NCBI GenBank assembly: GCA_026120035.1
Contig: JALRME010000016.1
Span: 248,001 to 312,000, forward strand
Direction of reading: 5' to 3'
From: Coleophoma eucalyptorum
Taxonomy: Eukaryota > Ascomycota > Leotiomycetes > Helotiales > Dermateaceae
DNA length: 64,000 nt
Shown: in pieces, positions 53,161-64,000 of the stretch
Numbering within the stretch: the first letter of the stretch is position 1
Layout: every line of letters starts with the position of its first letter
Translations under genes and position numbers: made by a program
Notes under the pieces: model-generated
Told to the model about the DNA's origin: nothing
The model's database searches: none
Seen by the model: the letters and a program-made list of their open reading frames with translations, nothing else

Positions 53161-54806
53161 TCGAACGGTGTTGCGTTGTGTCCGGCCCAGTTAGTTGTCG
53201 TGTTGGGGTGTGTCCCTGGCGGGCGATGGTGATGTCGTGGTGCGAAAGGAGGTGCGTGGATGTTGCGAGGTGCGAGGGTGATTGGATGCTCAAGGCTTGG
53301 TAACTCGGGTCTCCTTAACAATGTCGGATGTTGACCTTTCCTCAGATGGGGGAGAGAGGAATGGAGCTTCAGCTGGTCGTGTCGGCATATCTTTACAGAG
53401 GGAGTATCATTTAGGAGTGTTGTTGATATGAAGTGAGGTCGCCCTTCCAGTGCTATCCATAGGATCACGAAATTAAGGGCATCCACTTCTTCAATTCGCT
53501 AGTGCCCGCCAGCATACGAGGAACGGGGACAACACAAAATGCCCTAAAAACAACAAACAACAGCACCACAGTTGATTTCGTTTAAGTACGGGTATCTGGG
53601 ATGCCGTATTTTGAGGATGAATATTTAGATCTGCTCATTACAATGCCATCACCGTTACACAATCTCCATGCTCTCTCTGTGTGACTCTCTTCCGTGAAAG
53701 TCCGACTGCAAGCCGCACCGCAGGATTGTGTCCGGGCCAAGGCTCGGCGAGTGGTTTCTCCGGGAATCCGGCTCCTTTCCAGCTCCTTGGTAGCTGGTGC
53801 GGATGCTGGTACTGGTGCTTGCTAAGGAGATGGGCAGGTGCCTTACGTAAGGTGACCGAAGAGGCGGTGGCAAAGCCCACCAACCTCTCTACTTTAGACT
53901 AATTATCCCCTCCGTGTGCAAAGACCTCACTTACTATTACCAGCGCTTTGGAATGCAGCCGCTCTTCATTGCCGAGCATTTCTCTGCAGTAATGTAATAA
54001 TGGCCTTTCCTACCGCAAGCTCCTGCACGTGGTTTGACAGAGTCCAGTCCACGCCGATTACGAATCACATGTTTCGTGCTTGTCATTCCTGCTTCAGCTG
54101 GAGATGATCAGGCACGAACAGACATTGATGTGCTCCTCAGTCGTGCCACCTCCAATTTTACAGATCCCCTCAGGGTCTCGTCTGCCTTATGGTCCCCAGA
54201 TTCGTGACAGGTTCCAGAGGGCTTCTAGAAGAGGGGTTCGTCAGAGCAGACACAGTATATCTGGAACAGTTTCGTCGCTGCGTGTATAGCGCACGAGCGT
54301 GTCAGTGATTAGTCTTCGAAGCCTGGACCGGCGAGCTACAGGAGAGTCGTCGCGGGGAGTAGCGGTAAGGTCTATATCATAAACACGAAACGATCCCCTC
54401 CTTCGACAACAACCTCTCATAAAGATATTCATTATCCATCCTGCGCCAGGAATATCACTGCTCATTTCCTTTGTTTCTGTACCCTGTAGATTTATTTACA
54501 TTACGAAGGCTCCTGTACGAGTAAATATATAGACCCTAGGGGTCGGAGACACAGTGGTTTTAAGTACGCTTCAATCGGCATCTCGGAGCCACTTTATCAC
54601 AACGGATTTACACATATTGGTCCGGCGTAAAAGAGAAATTGGTATTCTGAGCTCGTGGAACCTGACTATCCATTCCGTGGATTAGCCATATATGCAAACC
54701 TCCCCAACGCCAGTTGCTGCAACCCCCGTAAAGGTATTACGCCCTCTATGAAAACTCCGCATAAACAAGACCCTGAGACTCTCATGCTCTATATATCACC
54801 ATCTGC
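53161..54806. promoter_or_regulatory. Region upstream of MSS4
   Basis: 1.65 kb. An open frame at 53127-53486 (minus) overlaps the MSS4 start in another frame and is probably leader sequence with upstream ATGs. Nothing else recognised; 54480-54650 is AT-richer. Confidence 0.4.
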
Positions 54807-55175
54807 TCAGAATGGGCCTCCCGGACCTCCACCACCACCTCCATGGTGACCTCCTCCAAATCCACCTGGACCTCCCGGGCCACCACCTCCATGATGACCT
54901 CCTCCAAAGCCACCTGGACCTCCCGGGCCACCACCTCCATGGTGACCTCCTCCAAAGCCACCTGGACCTCCCGGGCCACCACCTCCATGATGGCCACCGT
55001 GATGCCCTCCGAATCCGCCTGGGCCACCTCCAAAACCACCACCGCCTCCTCCTTGAGGTCCTCCGAATTGATTTTGGTATCCTCCTCCATATCCACCTCC
55101 TCCATATCCGCCGCCGCCATAGTTATTATGTTGGCGGGAACCCATCATATGGGATATGCAGGAAAAGAGTCCCAT
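54807..55175 (-). CDS. Small Gly/His-rich repeat protein with possible N-myristoylation signal
   Basis: 122 residues from the internal ATG at 55175; a longer frame from 55265 would add 30 residues, but the M-G-L-F-S-C start fits the PROSITE N-myristoylation pattern and has a Cys for palmitoylation, so the shorter start is preferred. After SHMMGSRQHNN come GGGGYGG repeats, then GGFGGGHHGGGGPGGP units of 16 residues. At DNA level three 48-bp units start at 54867, 54915 and 54963. It resembles fungal Gly/Tyr-rich XYPPX-like and stress-associated small proteins, but no family can be named. Membrane attachment is inference. Confidence 0.7.
   Translation of the reverse strand: MGLFSCISHMMGSRQHNNYGGGGYGGGGYGGGYQNQFGGPQGGGGGGFGGGPGGFGGHHGGHHGGGGPGGPGGFGGGHHGGGGPGGPGGFGGGHHGGGGPGGPGGFGGGHHGGGGGGPGGPF
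54867..55010. repeat. 48-bp tandem coding repeat, three copies
   Basis: Units begin TGGACCTCCCGGGCC at 54867, 54915 and 54963 and differ by a few bases (CCATGATGACC / CCATGGTGACC / CCATGATGGCC). They encode the 16-residue Gly/His unit. Confidence 0.9.
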
Positions 55176-57411
55176 GATATGGTTTGTATATATGTGATGT
55201 GATGTGGCGTGGTGCGGTGTAGTGTTAAGTGTTGAGTGTATTGCGTGACGCCGGATTGTAAACAAGCTTGGTTTGGTTTATTGTAGTTTTTGCTCGATCG
55301 AAGACAGTTGATGTGCTCAAGTATAGAATATCAAGAGCTCGTTGATGAAGGGTACAAGTCAAGTGTATACAGAAAAGTACGAAAGGCCTACCGTTCTCAC
55401 CACTCACTTATATATACCTACAAAGGCCACACGGCTCATCATCGCCATCCTTGATAGAAGATCTATAAACATCATCATCAACAACACGCATCCATGGCAT
55501 CATCCCATCCCACAGCCAGCTAAACCCTCCATCCTTTACCCATCAAGGCGAGTCTAGTAGCTTGGCGAACCGACAAAGGAAGCCGGCGAGTACGCGTCCA
55601 GTACTATAGCCTTCAAATAACTGAGTCGCCTCAAGCTTGATCCCTTCAGACGAATCCTCACCAATACATCAATTGACCAGTCCAATCCCATTCCTTCGGG
55701 GGAACCCTTTGCTGAGATACGTCATGATCCTGCACAGCATACGGTTTACACCGGTTGTGTGGCTGGTGTGATTGGGGGGGGGGGGAAGAAAAAGACCGAA
55801 AAAGAAAAAAAAAACAGTGCCAGTGACGCAAACCTGTTCTTCTCCAGATTTATTTCTACCGTATAATACGCTTCTTTTACTTTTTACACTGCGTCAAGGG
55901 GGTGGGCAAGTCCGCGGGCGCAGGGAAGCCAGGGAAGCCAAGACAACGACCACAGGGGAAGAAGTGGACGTCGGAATTCCCAATTCCCAAGGTGAGGCTG
56001 TGTCGGTTGAGCCAATTTCCTCTCTAGGAAGCGGCGCGTGACTTGGACATATCGAAAAGAACAGGGCATTCGGCGATCTTGGATTACTTGCAACTGCGTC
56101 GCCGGTACCGAGTATCTGTTCTCTGCTTTGCCATTGTGGCGTGGGCGATGAAGTGACTCGCTGGGTTGCGTGGAAAGGGGCTTGTACAGAAAACGAGAAA
56201 TTAGCCGATTGGCTTGGCTCTTAGTCGCAAACTACTCTTACCTTACCTTAGTGAAGGGATTACTTGCAATTAGGTCACCATTGTCCTCTGCTCGCCTCCA
56301 TCACGTGGGCTGGTCCAAAGCGTAGTGGAATGAAGGAGAAGAACGTGGCTCGCCTCTATCTCTGCAGTCTAAGGGGGTCTCGACCAATTCTATCGCCACT
56401 TGGGAAAGTCAAACCATTCGAGGTCGGCAGCTTATTTCCATCTGGTGTGTAGCTCTTGTTACATCTAAGCTCCAAGGGAGTTAGATGTCAGCAATTTCTC
56501 TACAGATGAAAGCAATCGTGACTAAGGTTAAGCCTGTCACAGATACCATTCACGCAAATTGAAATGCCGCACAAATACGTGCTCTACAGAGTGTACTCTA
56601 CTGAGCCAATACATATCGCACTGTCCGCAGCCGGTGCTATCCCAAGATCATACGGCATATGAAGAAAGGAACGCTCTAGAAAATGCAGAGATATGTCGCT
56701 CAGCTCAGCTGACAAAGTGGTGAATCGCCAGGGGGGTTTGTCAACCTGTAGGTGCCATCGTTCTGCAGGAGGATCGCTTCGGCTCGCTCGGAGCCATGCA
56801 CGGAAGTGCAAGGTTCGCTCGCAGGGCTTGCCGGATGATGCTCGTATCAAACAAGACAAACATCATGGCTCGCTTGCTTTTCTGCTTCTTCTCCCCGCAA
56901 AATCAAAACAAAACTCGACGCGTCGAGTAGGTAGGAAAAGCAATGACCATCGCAGCGCGCAAAGAGACTACCCAAACTTCACCAGTTACAAGCTGGCGCA
57001 CTTTCGTGATACTTGATATTCATCAATTGAATGTCTGGATTTCTTATAAATACATCTTCGCTATTCCAGACCAGATAGCGGCTCATGTCCATCCACGCCC
57101 GCTCCCATTCCCAAAGTCCATCCATCCATCAACAGCACGACTGACATTCCCCCGAAGGCCTAGACTATTATCCCAAAAGCTATCTTTCAATACAAACTGT
57201 AACAAAGAATCGTGACCTTCTAGGAAATCAGAAGTATCGACAAGGAGCCATGTCGCGTTTTGGAGGGACCAGATAAACATGTAAACCAGCGCTTGCGACA
57301 AATGAATTCCCGTACAAGACGTGCAAAAAGAATCCTCCCAACCCCATCCCTTGAACGCCAGGTATAAACAAAGAAAGCTGTTCATGTCACATATCTCTCA
57401 CGTCAGAGAGC
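55176..57411. other. Intergenic, no gene seen
   Basis: 2.2 kb. Holds the promoter of the Gly-rich gene (TATATATA-like sequence near 55407), a G homopolymer at about 55774-55784 followed by an A-rich run, and the 3' region of histone H1. Small frames only. Confidence 0.4.
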
Positions 57412-58475
57412 TTATGCGGAAGCAGCAGCCTTCTTTGGGGTGGCCTTCTTTGCAGCTGGCTTCTTTGGCGCGGCAGCCTTCTTGGCTTTTGGGGCATCAG
57501 CCTTAGTCTTGGTGACGCGTCCAGACTTGGTCTTGGAGAGAACAGCTGGCTTCTCAACAACAGCAGGAGCCTGAATGGTATTAGTAATGCACGATTTACA
57601 AAACTAACGTGAACTTACAGTCTTTGGTGCAGCAGCCTTCTTTGCCTTTGGAGCAGCGGCCTTCTTGGGGGCAGCCTCCTTCTTCTCCTTCTTGGCAGCT
57701 GGTGCCTTCTTCTCAACCTTTGCGGCCTTGGCCTTTGGAGCAGCCTTTGGCTTTGCGGCTGTGGTGGCCTTCTTTGGCTTAGCAGCAGCAGCCTTCTTTG
57801 GTGCGGCCTCCTTCTTCTCCTTCTTGGCAGCTGGTGCCTTCTTCTCGGTCTTTGGGGCAGCTGGCTTAGCGGCAGCAGCCTTTGGCTTAGCAGCAAGCTT
57901 GGTTCCTCCGGATGGACCTAAGCAATGTCAGTAGATATTGAGTACCTTGGACGCAGTATCGCATACCCTTTGGCTGGGCGAAGATGCCCTTCTCAACACC
58001 AGACTTCAAGGCGCGGTTGAAGAGAGAGTCGAACATGTTGTCTGCAACGGTGATCTTGTTGTTGGCCTTGACATACTTCTTGAGGGCGGAGCGGCTGTGA
58101 AGGAAACAAGTCAGTACATCGCGAAGATAAACATTGAGACGCGTCGGATCGATATTCGTATCGAAATCGCGCGGAGTTCAAGATATTCGTACCTGGAGCC
58201 TTGACGCTGCATAGATTGTTAGCTGATACCTGAATGGCGTTGTTTTGGAGTTACTTACATCCTTGAGGGTGGTGATACCATCAGTGATCATGCCTTTGGA
58301 CGCGTTAGCATAATGATTTCAAAGATTGAAGCTATCGATGATGTGCGCCAGAGAGACGCGACCGACAAAGTTCGGATACAGGGTATGGCGACGTGTTGTG
58401 GATGGAAAACATACTGATATAGCTGGGCGCATCGGAAGTCTTGGACTTTGGGGCGGCGGCGGCCTTTGGTGGCAT
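57412..58475 (-). CDS. Linker histone H1
   Basis: 231 residues from six exons: 58475-58415, 58293-58259, 58206-58193, 58094-57967, 57917-57619 and 57570-57412; introns 121, 52, 98, 49 and 48 nt. The N-terminal tail is PPKAAAAPKSK. The winged-helix domain reads SYISMITDGITTLKD-RQGSS-RSALKKYVKANNK, then ADNMFDSLFNRALKSGVEKGIFAQPKG. The remaining about 135 residues are Lys/Ala/Pro repeats (PKKAAA, APAAKKEKKEA) forming the basic C-terminal tail. A 14-nt microexon (58206-58193) supplies RQGS and most of the next Ser, essential for the conserved GSS-R-x-A/I turn. It binds linker DNA at the nucleosome dyad. The tail is encoded by repetitive codons, so strand-opposite frames here are shadows. Confidence 0.94.
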
Positions 58476-61400
58476 TTTGATAGATTGCGGGGGGTTGGTC
58501 TTTGGGAAAGATAAAGTGTTCGAAAAGTCGATGGATGTCCGGAAGACGAGGACAAGAAATTATACGGATCGAAGAGTCGGGGATGGTTGAAGCGTTGTTG
58601 TATCAAGAGAGGGAAATCAAGAGGCCTCGTGGGCGGGGCAAGCGAGGCGTCCTTATATAGCTTTGGGATTGCAGAGGCTCGAGAGAAGATCAGAGCAGCA
58701 ATGCCTGGGGCTAGTCCGCATTGGGATGTTAAATGTATGGCACTTTTGAATTTCTCAAACGAATGCCGAATTGTCATTGGCCCATTTGCTCATTTTCATG
58801 TCGATATCAACGCCCAGGCTGTCATGCGACCCTGGAGATCACAGAGTCTCCCACACCACCTCCCTTCCTCCGACTCCCTCCTTCTCTTCTTCTTGTCCCA
58901 CATTTTGGTGACAGCACATCCTTCTCTTCATTCTGTCGGTGTGAGGCAAGAGCGCCTTACGGGAAAGGGTAGATGGTTTTATGTAGCTTTCGCGATTGCC
59001 TTTCCAGCTGAACCGACTGCCGTGATAGCCAATATAAAATCAAGCGATCGCCTCTGCTCTGTGATGCTCGAGAGAGCCGGGTGCGATGATACTGACTTTT
59101 CAAAGGCGCGTCGCGGAGCCTTTTAAAAGTCGGCTTGGTCCAAATTCATGGAACCTTATTAATATTATGGCCCTTATTCAGTTGCTTACCGCTTCTGGGG
59201 CTTATACGCCGCCTAATGCCAACGTTGTGGCCCGCTGAAAAAATCTCGTGTTTTGAAGCTTTTCACGATCCGCGCTTTCCCTCTTGCGCAGAATCTCCAA
59301 CTTGCAAATTCATTAGACCTCGACATTTTTCCTATCTTCTACTTATATCAATCATCGTGGATTTAATCCCTCTATAATTGTATCTAATTTTCAGACGCCG
59401 AAAAGGGTTGTGTCTTCTAAAATTCTTTCAAAATTCAGGGGCGGCAAGAATCGTGATCTTCGCCATCCACGATGCGACCGTCCCCGGCATCGACAACAAC
59501 ACTTTATTCATCAACGGCTAAGGTACATTGAAAGCTGTCTTCGATACATTATTCCGTAGACGTTATCAATTTGGGTCTATCTTATTTGAATTACCAAAAT
59601 AAGCCGTTGTTGAGATTCGCGTGCTATCACCTCGACAGTCCATTGTTGACGCTTCGCGCCCGATGGTTGTCGCGGTTTCTACTCTTCCTGTGAAGGACGT
59701 ACAACACCGGACCCAAATAGGCTACATACTTCTAGCAAAGCTCCCAGGAGCTCTCTCGACCTCTGATGCCGTTTACAGACTTTGATTTTACAAGTGGACT
59801 TATGATACCAGCTAAAGCTGCAAGGCAGTCGTGTTAGGCTCGAGTGAGGGGTTTTTGTCGCGCCGAGAATTTTGCACAAGTTGTCCTCGCCCGCGCTCTT
59901 CTTGCTTCCTAATCTCACTACGTATGCCCTGCCGTTCTCAGACATCATATGAGATCAAAATTCGTTTGAGAGAGGTCTCGAGAGGCTATATAGCTCCTCC
60001 TAACAGCCTGTTATATGCTTGCGGTGTCATGGTTCATAGGATGACATTGGGCCACGCGACAGGTTCGCCCTGAAGACATTTCGCTGCCTCTGAGGGCTGC
60101 CAAGTATGCACAGCGCCACTGCTATTGACAACGGAGTTGTCTCTCTACTAAATGCTCATATCACTTCACATATCGATTATAAAACAGAGCTATGCTACAT
60201 CTTGAGCTGCAGCTTTTGCACCTCCATAACTCAGCACCGCGACCGAGACCGGACAGCTCGGCAAGCCTGTAGTCGCTGAGCATCGACAGAACTTCTCATG
60301 TTGGCAAGGAGATATTCGACACTGGCGAAAAAGCTTCATCACCCAGAAGTGACTATTACACAACCCATTTCATGTTGTTGCACTGTTCTCTTTACCAGCA
60401 AATAGATCGTCCGTGACGTCGTACTTTTAGGAACCATCGCTTTCCTTGGCTTCCACCAGCAACACGGTGTCTCTTGTTGAGAAGGACTATTCTACAACCA
60501 AGCTCATACGTGGGTTCCAAATTGTTCCAAATATCTGCCGCATATAACCTTCTCGGCACTGCTCGTAGAAAAGAAGTTCTAATTCCAGGCTGGTATATTT
60601 CCTCACTTCGTCGGCTCGCAACCTGACATCTAGTGCCTCAGGCATCAACTTTGGTAGATCTATGTCAGGCTAAGGTCAGGATCACAGGCGACGGTACGGC
60701 CCATTGGTGGGAGCTGGCAGACACAGTAAAAATCGCCCTACCACTCAAGGATCGGATGCTTATCTCGCGACTCTTCGATTCCCACGTCCCGCAGTCGGGA
60801 CAAAAATAACAAACTTTATAAGTAGGAATGCTGTCACATGACCCATGGTTTTTTAGCACTTCGACGAAATTCACTTTAAACTCATTCGTAACACTACAAT
60901 GCCTGAAAACGGAAGAACTTGGGCAATGGATGGCACTCTTTCTTTCGCAAGTGTGGCTGGACTATCCTGAGATTGACACTGTACCGCTGGCGAACCTCAC
61001 GCCCATAGTAGAATCAAAATGTGCACCATGCAAAAGTGGATGGGCGAGGTTGATGGGCATAAAACCAAAAACTATACCCGTCGGCAAGGATCCGTGATGG
61101 CCGCTAGGGAATCTCTGCTCTTGTTGAATGTCAATGCTCTTTTCGTGTCGTCTGGGCATCATTATGGCTGGTTTTTTGATACGTGGAGGAGTTTCGGTCG
61201 AGTAATTATCGAGTAATGGACGGTCCTGGGAGAGACTTGAAGCCCGACATAAGAGCTCGGCACGACGTTTTTCCAGTCATTTCATGCTAGTCACTCTAGC
61301 TCGGTTTGAGTTTATCGGAGCCGACCGGATCGTCTTTGGCGCAAACCCACCGGCCAGCAAACACTTGGCCTCTCAACACTCTTGCATGTAGCACCAGACA

Positions 61401-62140
61401 ACAGCGAGTGATGCGGTGACGAGGAGTAAGAGAACTCACAGTTATATCTAACGACCTGTCCGATCATGGTTCCCTGCTGCAAATGCCGAGGATGAAGACC
61501 CAGTGGTCCCAAGTCCCTGGGCCGTTGCCAGGGCCGCTTACGACATGGGAAAAGCATCGTGGTGCCGCAACGTGCTAGCTCTACTCGAATCGTCGTCAAG
61601 ATGGAAACGTCTTACTCGATAGGAACTCGTTATGTGACTGCTAGCAGTCTAGGGAGCGGCGTGGCTAGCCAGCCTATCCGCGCCCGACAGCACCGATTCA
61701 AGGTTGTTCCTGACATCCAATCCGCTTTCTGTTCGTCTCTTCGTAGCGAGAGTAATTCGAGATGAGTTGCTGCTTATCGTCCCTCATCGGGTGGGCCAGA
61801 ATGCACCCCACACAGTCGCTGTTACTTCGAAACCGCACTGGCTTGCCAGTGTCATTATTCATCTTCTCATGTTTATACCGCACTTTCTTCTGACCGTCTT
61901 TGTCTCCCCCTCTCTTTCTTTTTTTCCTTCTGGAACACACAACAACCACGTCCTGCACGACATACTTCGCTTTGCTCTTATCTTAAACGAGACTCAACGT
62001 TTATCTGTTTACGACGTTTCCTGCTACGATAAGCTCACCTTTGGAAGCATCGTCTCTTTCTGCACCGGATAATCCTCATATGCTTCTGGGCTATCTCTAG
62101 GAACTTTGTGTTCGCGGATCGACCCATAATCTATTTAACA
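58476..62140. other. Long gene-poor region between H1 and allantoinase
   Basis: 3.7 kb between divergent starts. Several frames of 60-180 codons were read (58587-59126 +, 61704-62072 +, 61312-61599 -); none has a recognisable domain or plausible splice partners. The part right of 61850 is pyrimidine-rich leader for allantoinase. No RNA gene could be recognised. Confidence 0.4.
58653..58660 (-). promoter_or_regulatory. TATA-like element of histone H1
   Basis: CTATATAA on the minus strand, about 180 bp upstream of the H1 ATG. Confidence 0.45.
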
Positions 62141-63792
62141 ATGGAGACCTCAACAGCGCATCCCTATCCCACGCCAGCTGCTACGCCGCCACACGATTCC
62201 AATACCCCTCTCACCGTATTTGTCTCTACGCGCGCTGTCATCTTCGACGAGCATAATAATCTCATCCTGTCACCAGTTACAATCACTTCTTCTCCACAAA
62301 CCGGCACCATTATCTCAATCCTACCTTCTATCCTCCCAGCTTCTAGCTTCCCACCAAATGCGACCTACATTGACCACTCCCCCAATATCCTTCTACCGGG
62401 TCTCGTCGACGCACACGTTCACCTGAACGAGCCAGGTAGAACAGAATGGGAGGGCTTCCATACTGGAACGAGGGCGGCAGCATTCGGTGGAGTTACAACT
62501 GTTATTGATATGCCACTGAACGCTATTCCTCCTACCACAACTGTTGCGGGTTTGAAAGAGAAGGTTAAGGCCGCGCAAGGACAGTGCTGGGTAGACGTTG
62601 GTTTCTACGGTGGTATGATCCCAGGAAATGCAGACGAGCTTCTTCCACTTGTCGAAGCTGGAGTAAGAGGATTCAAGGGCTTTTTAATTGAGAGTGGGGT
62701 CAGTATGCCTCTCTATTTTCTTCCGCTCAACTGACTTTTGTGCAGGTCGATGAATTTCCTGCAGTCTCATCTGCAGATGTAGCCCTGGCTCTAAAGACCC
62801 TCTCTTCTACTCCAACAACGTTAATGTTCCACGCCGAGATGATCCCACCTATTACAAACTCCGTTGGAGACGATGTGCAGGTTTCCCTTCCACCAATGGC
62901 TCCTTCCGGTCCTTTGACCTCCTACTCGACATTTTTAGCCTCAAGACCACCAGCATTCGAGACCTACGCGATTGAAGAAATCCTCTCGCTTGCACACCTC
63001 GCGCCAGAATTACAATTACATATCGTCCACCTTTCAGCTGTCGAGGGTATCCCTTTGCTTCGCGCTGCTCGTCAATCTGGTATCAAGATTACTGCCGAAA
63101 CCTGCTTCCATTACCTTGCCCTGGCTTCTGAGGACGTCAAAGAAGGTGACACCAGGCACAAGTGTTGTCCCCCAATCCGAGGCTCCACCAATCGGGATGG
63201 TCTTTGGGATGAGTTGTCACGTGAAGATTCTGTGATTCAAACTATCGTATCAGATCATTCGCCATGCACACCGGAACTTAAGCTTCTTCCAGAACACATC
63301 TCGCATATTAGCGGCACATCTTGCTGCACACCAAAGAAGGGTGTCAATGGTGATCTGACTCCTGAGCAACAAGCGGAAATCGAGAAGGGTGACTTCTTTG
63401 CCTCTTGGGGTGGAATTTCCTCTGTTGGTCTAGGACTTCCTATCCTGTGGACCGAGGCCGAGAGCCGCAAGATTAGTATTCTTGATGTCGTACGCTTGTG
63501 CGCGGTCAATACTGCTGCACAAGTTGGTCTCTCCGACAAGAAGGGTGGACTTCGACCCGGAATGGATGCAGATATCTGTGTCTTCGATCCTGAAGCCACG
63601 TTCGTCGTCGGGCGCGAACAAATGCTTTTCCGAAACAAGGTCACACCGTATCAAGGTAAGACACTGCGAGGTGTAGTCAAGGAGACTTGGGTTCGAGGCC
63701 GAAAGGTCTTCGAGAGAGATGGTCCGAACGATGGCTTTATTAGTAAGGAAGGTGCTATCGGGAAGTTATTGTTGGAACAGCGTAAGATTTGA
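62141..63792 (+). CDS. DAL1: Allantoinase
   Basis: 534 residues; exons 62141-62698 and 62746-63792, intron 47 nt with a GTCAGT donor. Cyclic amidohydrolase of the allantoinase/dihydroorotase group: metal ligands His92 and His94 in DAHVHLNEPGRTEWEGF, the carbamylated Lys180 in GVRGFKGFL, His215 in FHAE, the HIVHLSA His, and Asp in SDHSPCTPELK, with GGISSVGLGLP and the C-terminal AADICVFD-type closing strand. The EPGRTEWEGF and DFFASWGGI signatures separate allantoinase from dihydroorotase. It opens the hydantoin ring of allantoin to allantoate in purine degradation, normally induced by allantoin under nitrogen limitation. A purine permease and a guanine-deaminase-like gene lie 33 kb to the left. 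Confidence 0.94.
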
Positions 63793-64000
63793 TTCTTCGC
63801 TTGCGAATATTAGAGAATTAAGATACCTAAGGACTGATGCATATGGCTTGACGAATTTGTGCTTTTTGGGAGCCGGCTGGCTGGAGTTCACTTGCATGAT
63901 AGGGGCTAGCATGAGAACCAAACGAAGGGCATCCAGCAAATGCGTGGATTAACCTATTCAACTATCAAGAGTCTCTTGACTTCTGAAAACGAAACATAAT
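63793..64000. other. 3' flank of allantoinase
   Basis: 208 bp to the window edge; nothing recognised. Confidence 0.4.

Noticed and set aside
57665..57934. Ala/Phe-rich and Arg/Pro-rich frames in the histone H1 region
   Set aside because: They are shadow frames of the Lys/Ala-rich tail of H1.
58587..59126. 179-codon + strand frame beside H1
   Set aside because: No domain or signal, begins in the H1 promoter/leader; composition like non-coding DNA.

Overview
The window looks like nuclear DNA of a filamentous ascomycete (Pezizomycotina; the class cannot be fixed from sequence alone). The genes carry short introns, mostly 46-66 nt, with GTAAGT/GTATGT-type donors, CTAAC-type branch points and CAG/TAG acceptors. 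They are spaced by AT-richer intergenic DNA, and the protein families are typical of Pezizomycotina: Zn2Cys6 regulators, a GAL4-like factor, CBM19-like and CE1 secreted proteins, TPS2, a PIP5-kinase and a linker histone. About 22 protein-coding genes can be supported. All exon joins were worked out by eye from splice motifs and frame continuity.

1-9990: a galactosaminogalactan (GAG) exopolysaccharide cluster. It holds a very large PelF-like glycosyltransferase (gtb3-like, cut by the left edge), a spherulin-4/GH135 hydrolase (sph3-like), a membrane-anchored GH114 galactosaminidase (ega3-like) and a large secreted-type de-N-acetylase (agd3-like). Only the epimerase uge3 of the Aspergillus set is not seen; it may lie left of the window or elsewhere.

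11140-25402: a sugar-alcohol/pentose catabolic block. It has a xylitol-dehydrogenase-type zinc enzyme, two SDR polyol/ketose reductases either side of an MFS sugar transporter, and a GAL4-like Zn2Cys6 regulator divergent from an FAD-linked oxidase. An oil-body-associated-protein family (DUF1264) gene follows.

25840-29615: a divergent purine salvage pair, an NCS1 nucleobase permease and a guanine-deaminase-like amidohydrolase. An allantoinase (62141-63792) at the far right belongs to the same nitrogen pathway.

30315-45200: a Ser/Thr-rich secreted protein with a CBM19-like chitin-binding module, trehalose-6-phosphate phosphatase TPS2, a CE1 secreted esterase, an AT-rich gene-free island, and a 994-residue ankyrin-repeat protein.

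46952-63792: a secreted proline-rich repeat protein with dibasic (Kex2-type) sites in 43-residue units, interrupted by an assembly gap; PIP 5-kinase MSS4; a small Gly/His-rich protein with a potential N-myristoylation signal; histone H1 with a 14-nt microexon; a 3.7 kb gene-poor stretch; and allantoinase. The strongest candidates for something little described are the Kex2-type repeat precursor and the regulator-containing polyol cluster. The GAG cluster is the clearest coherent pathway.
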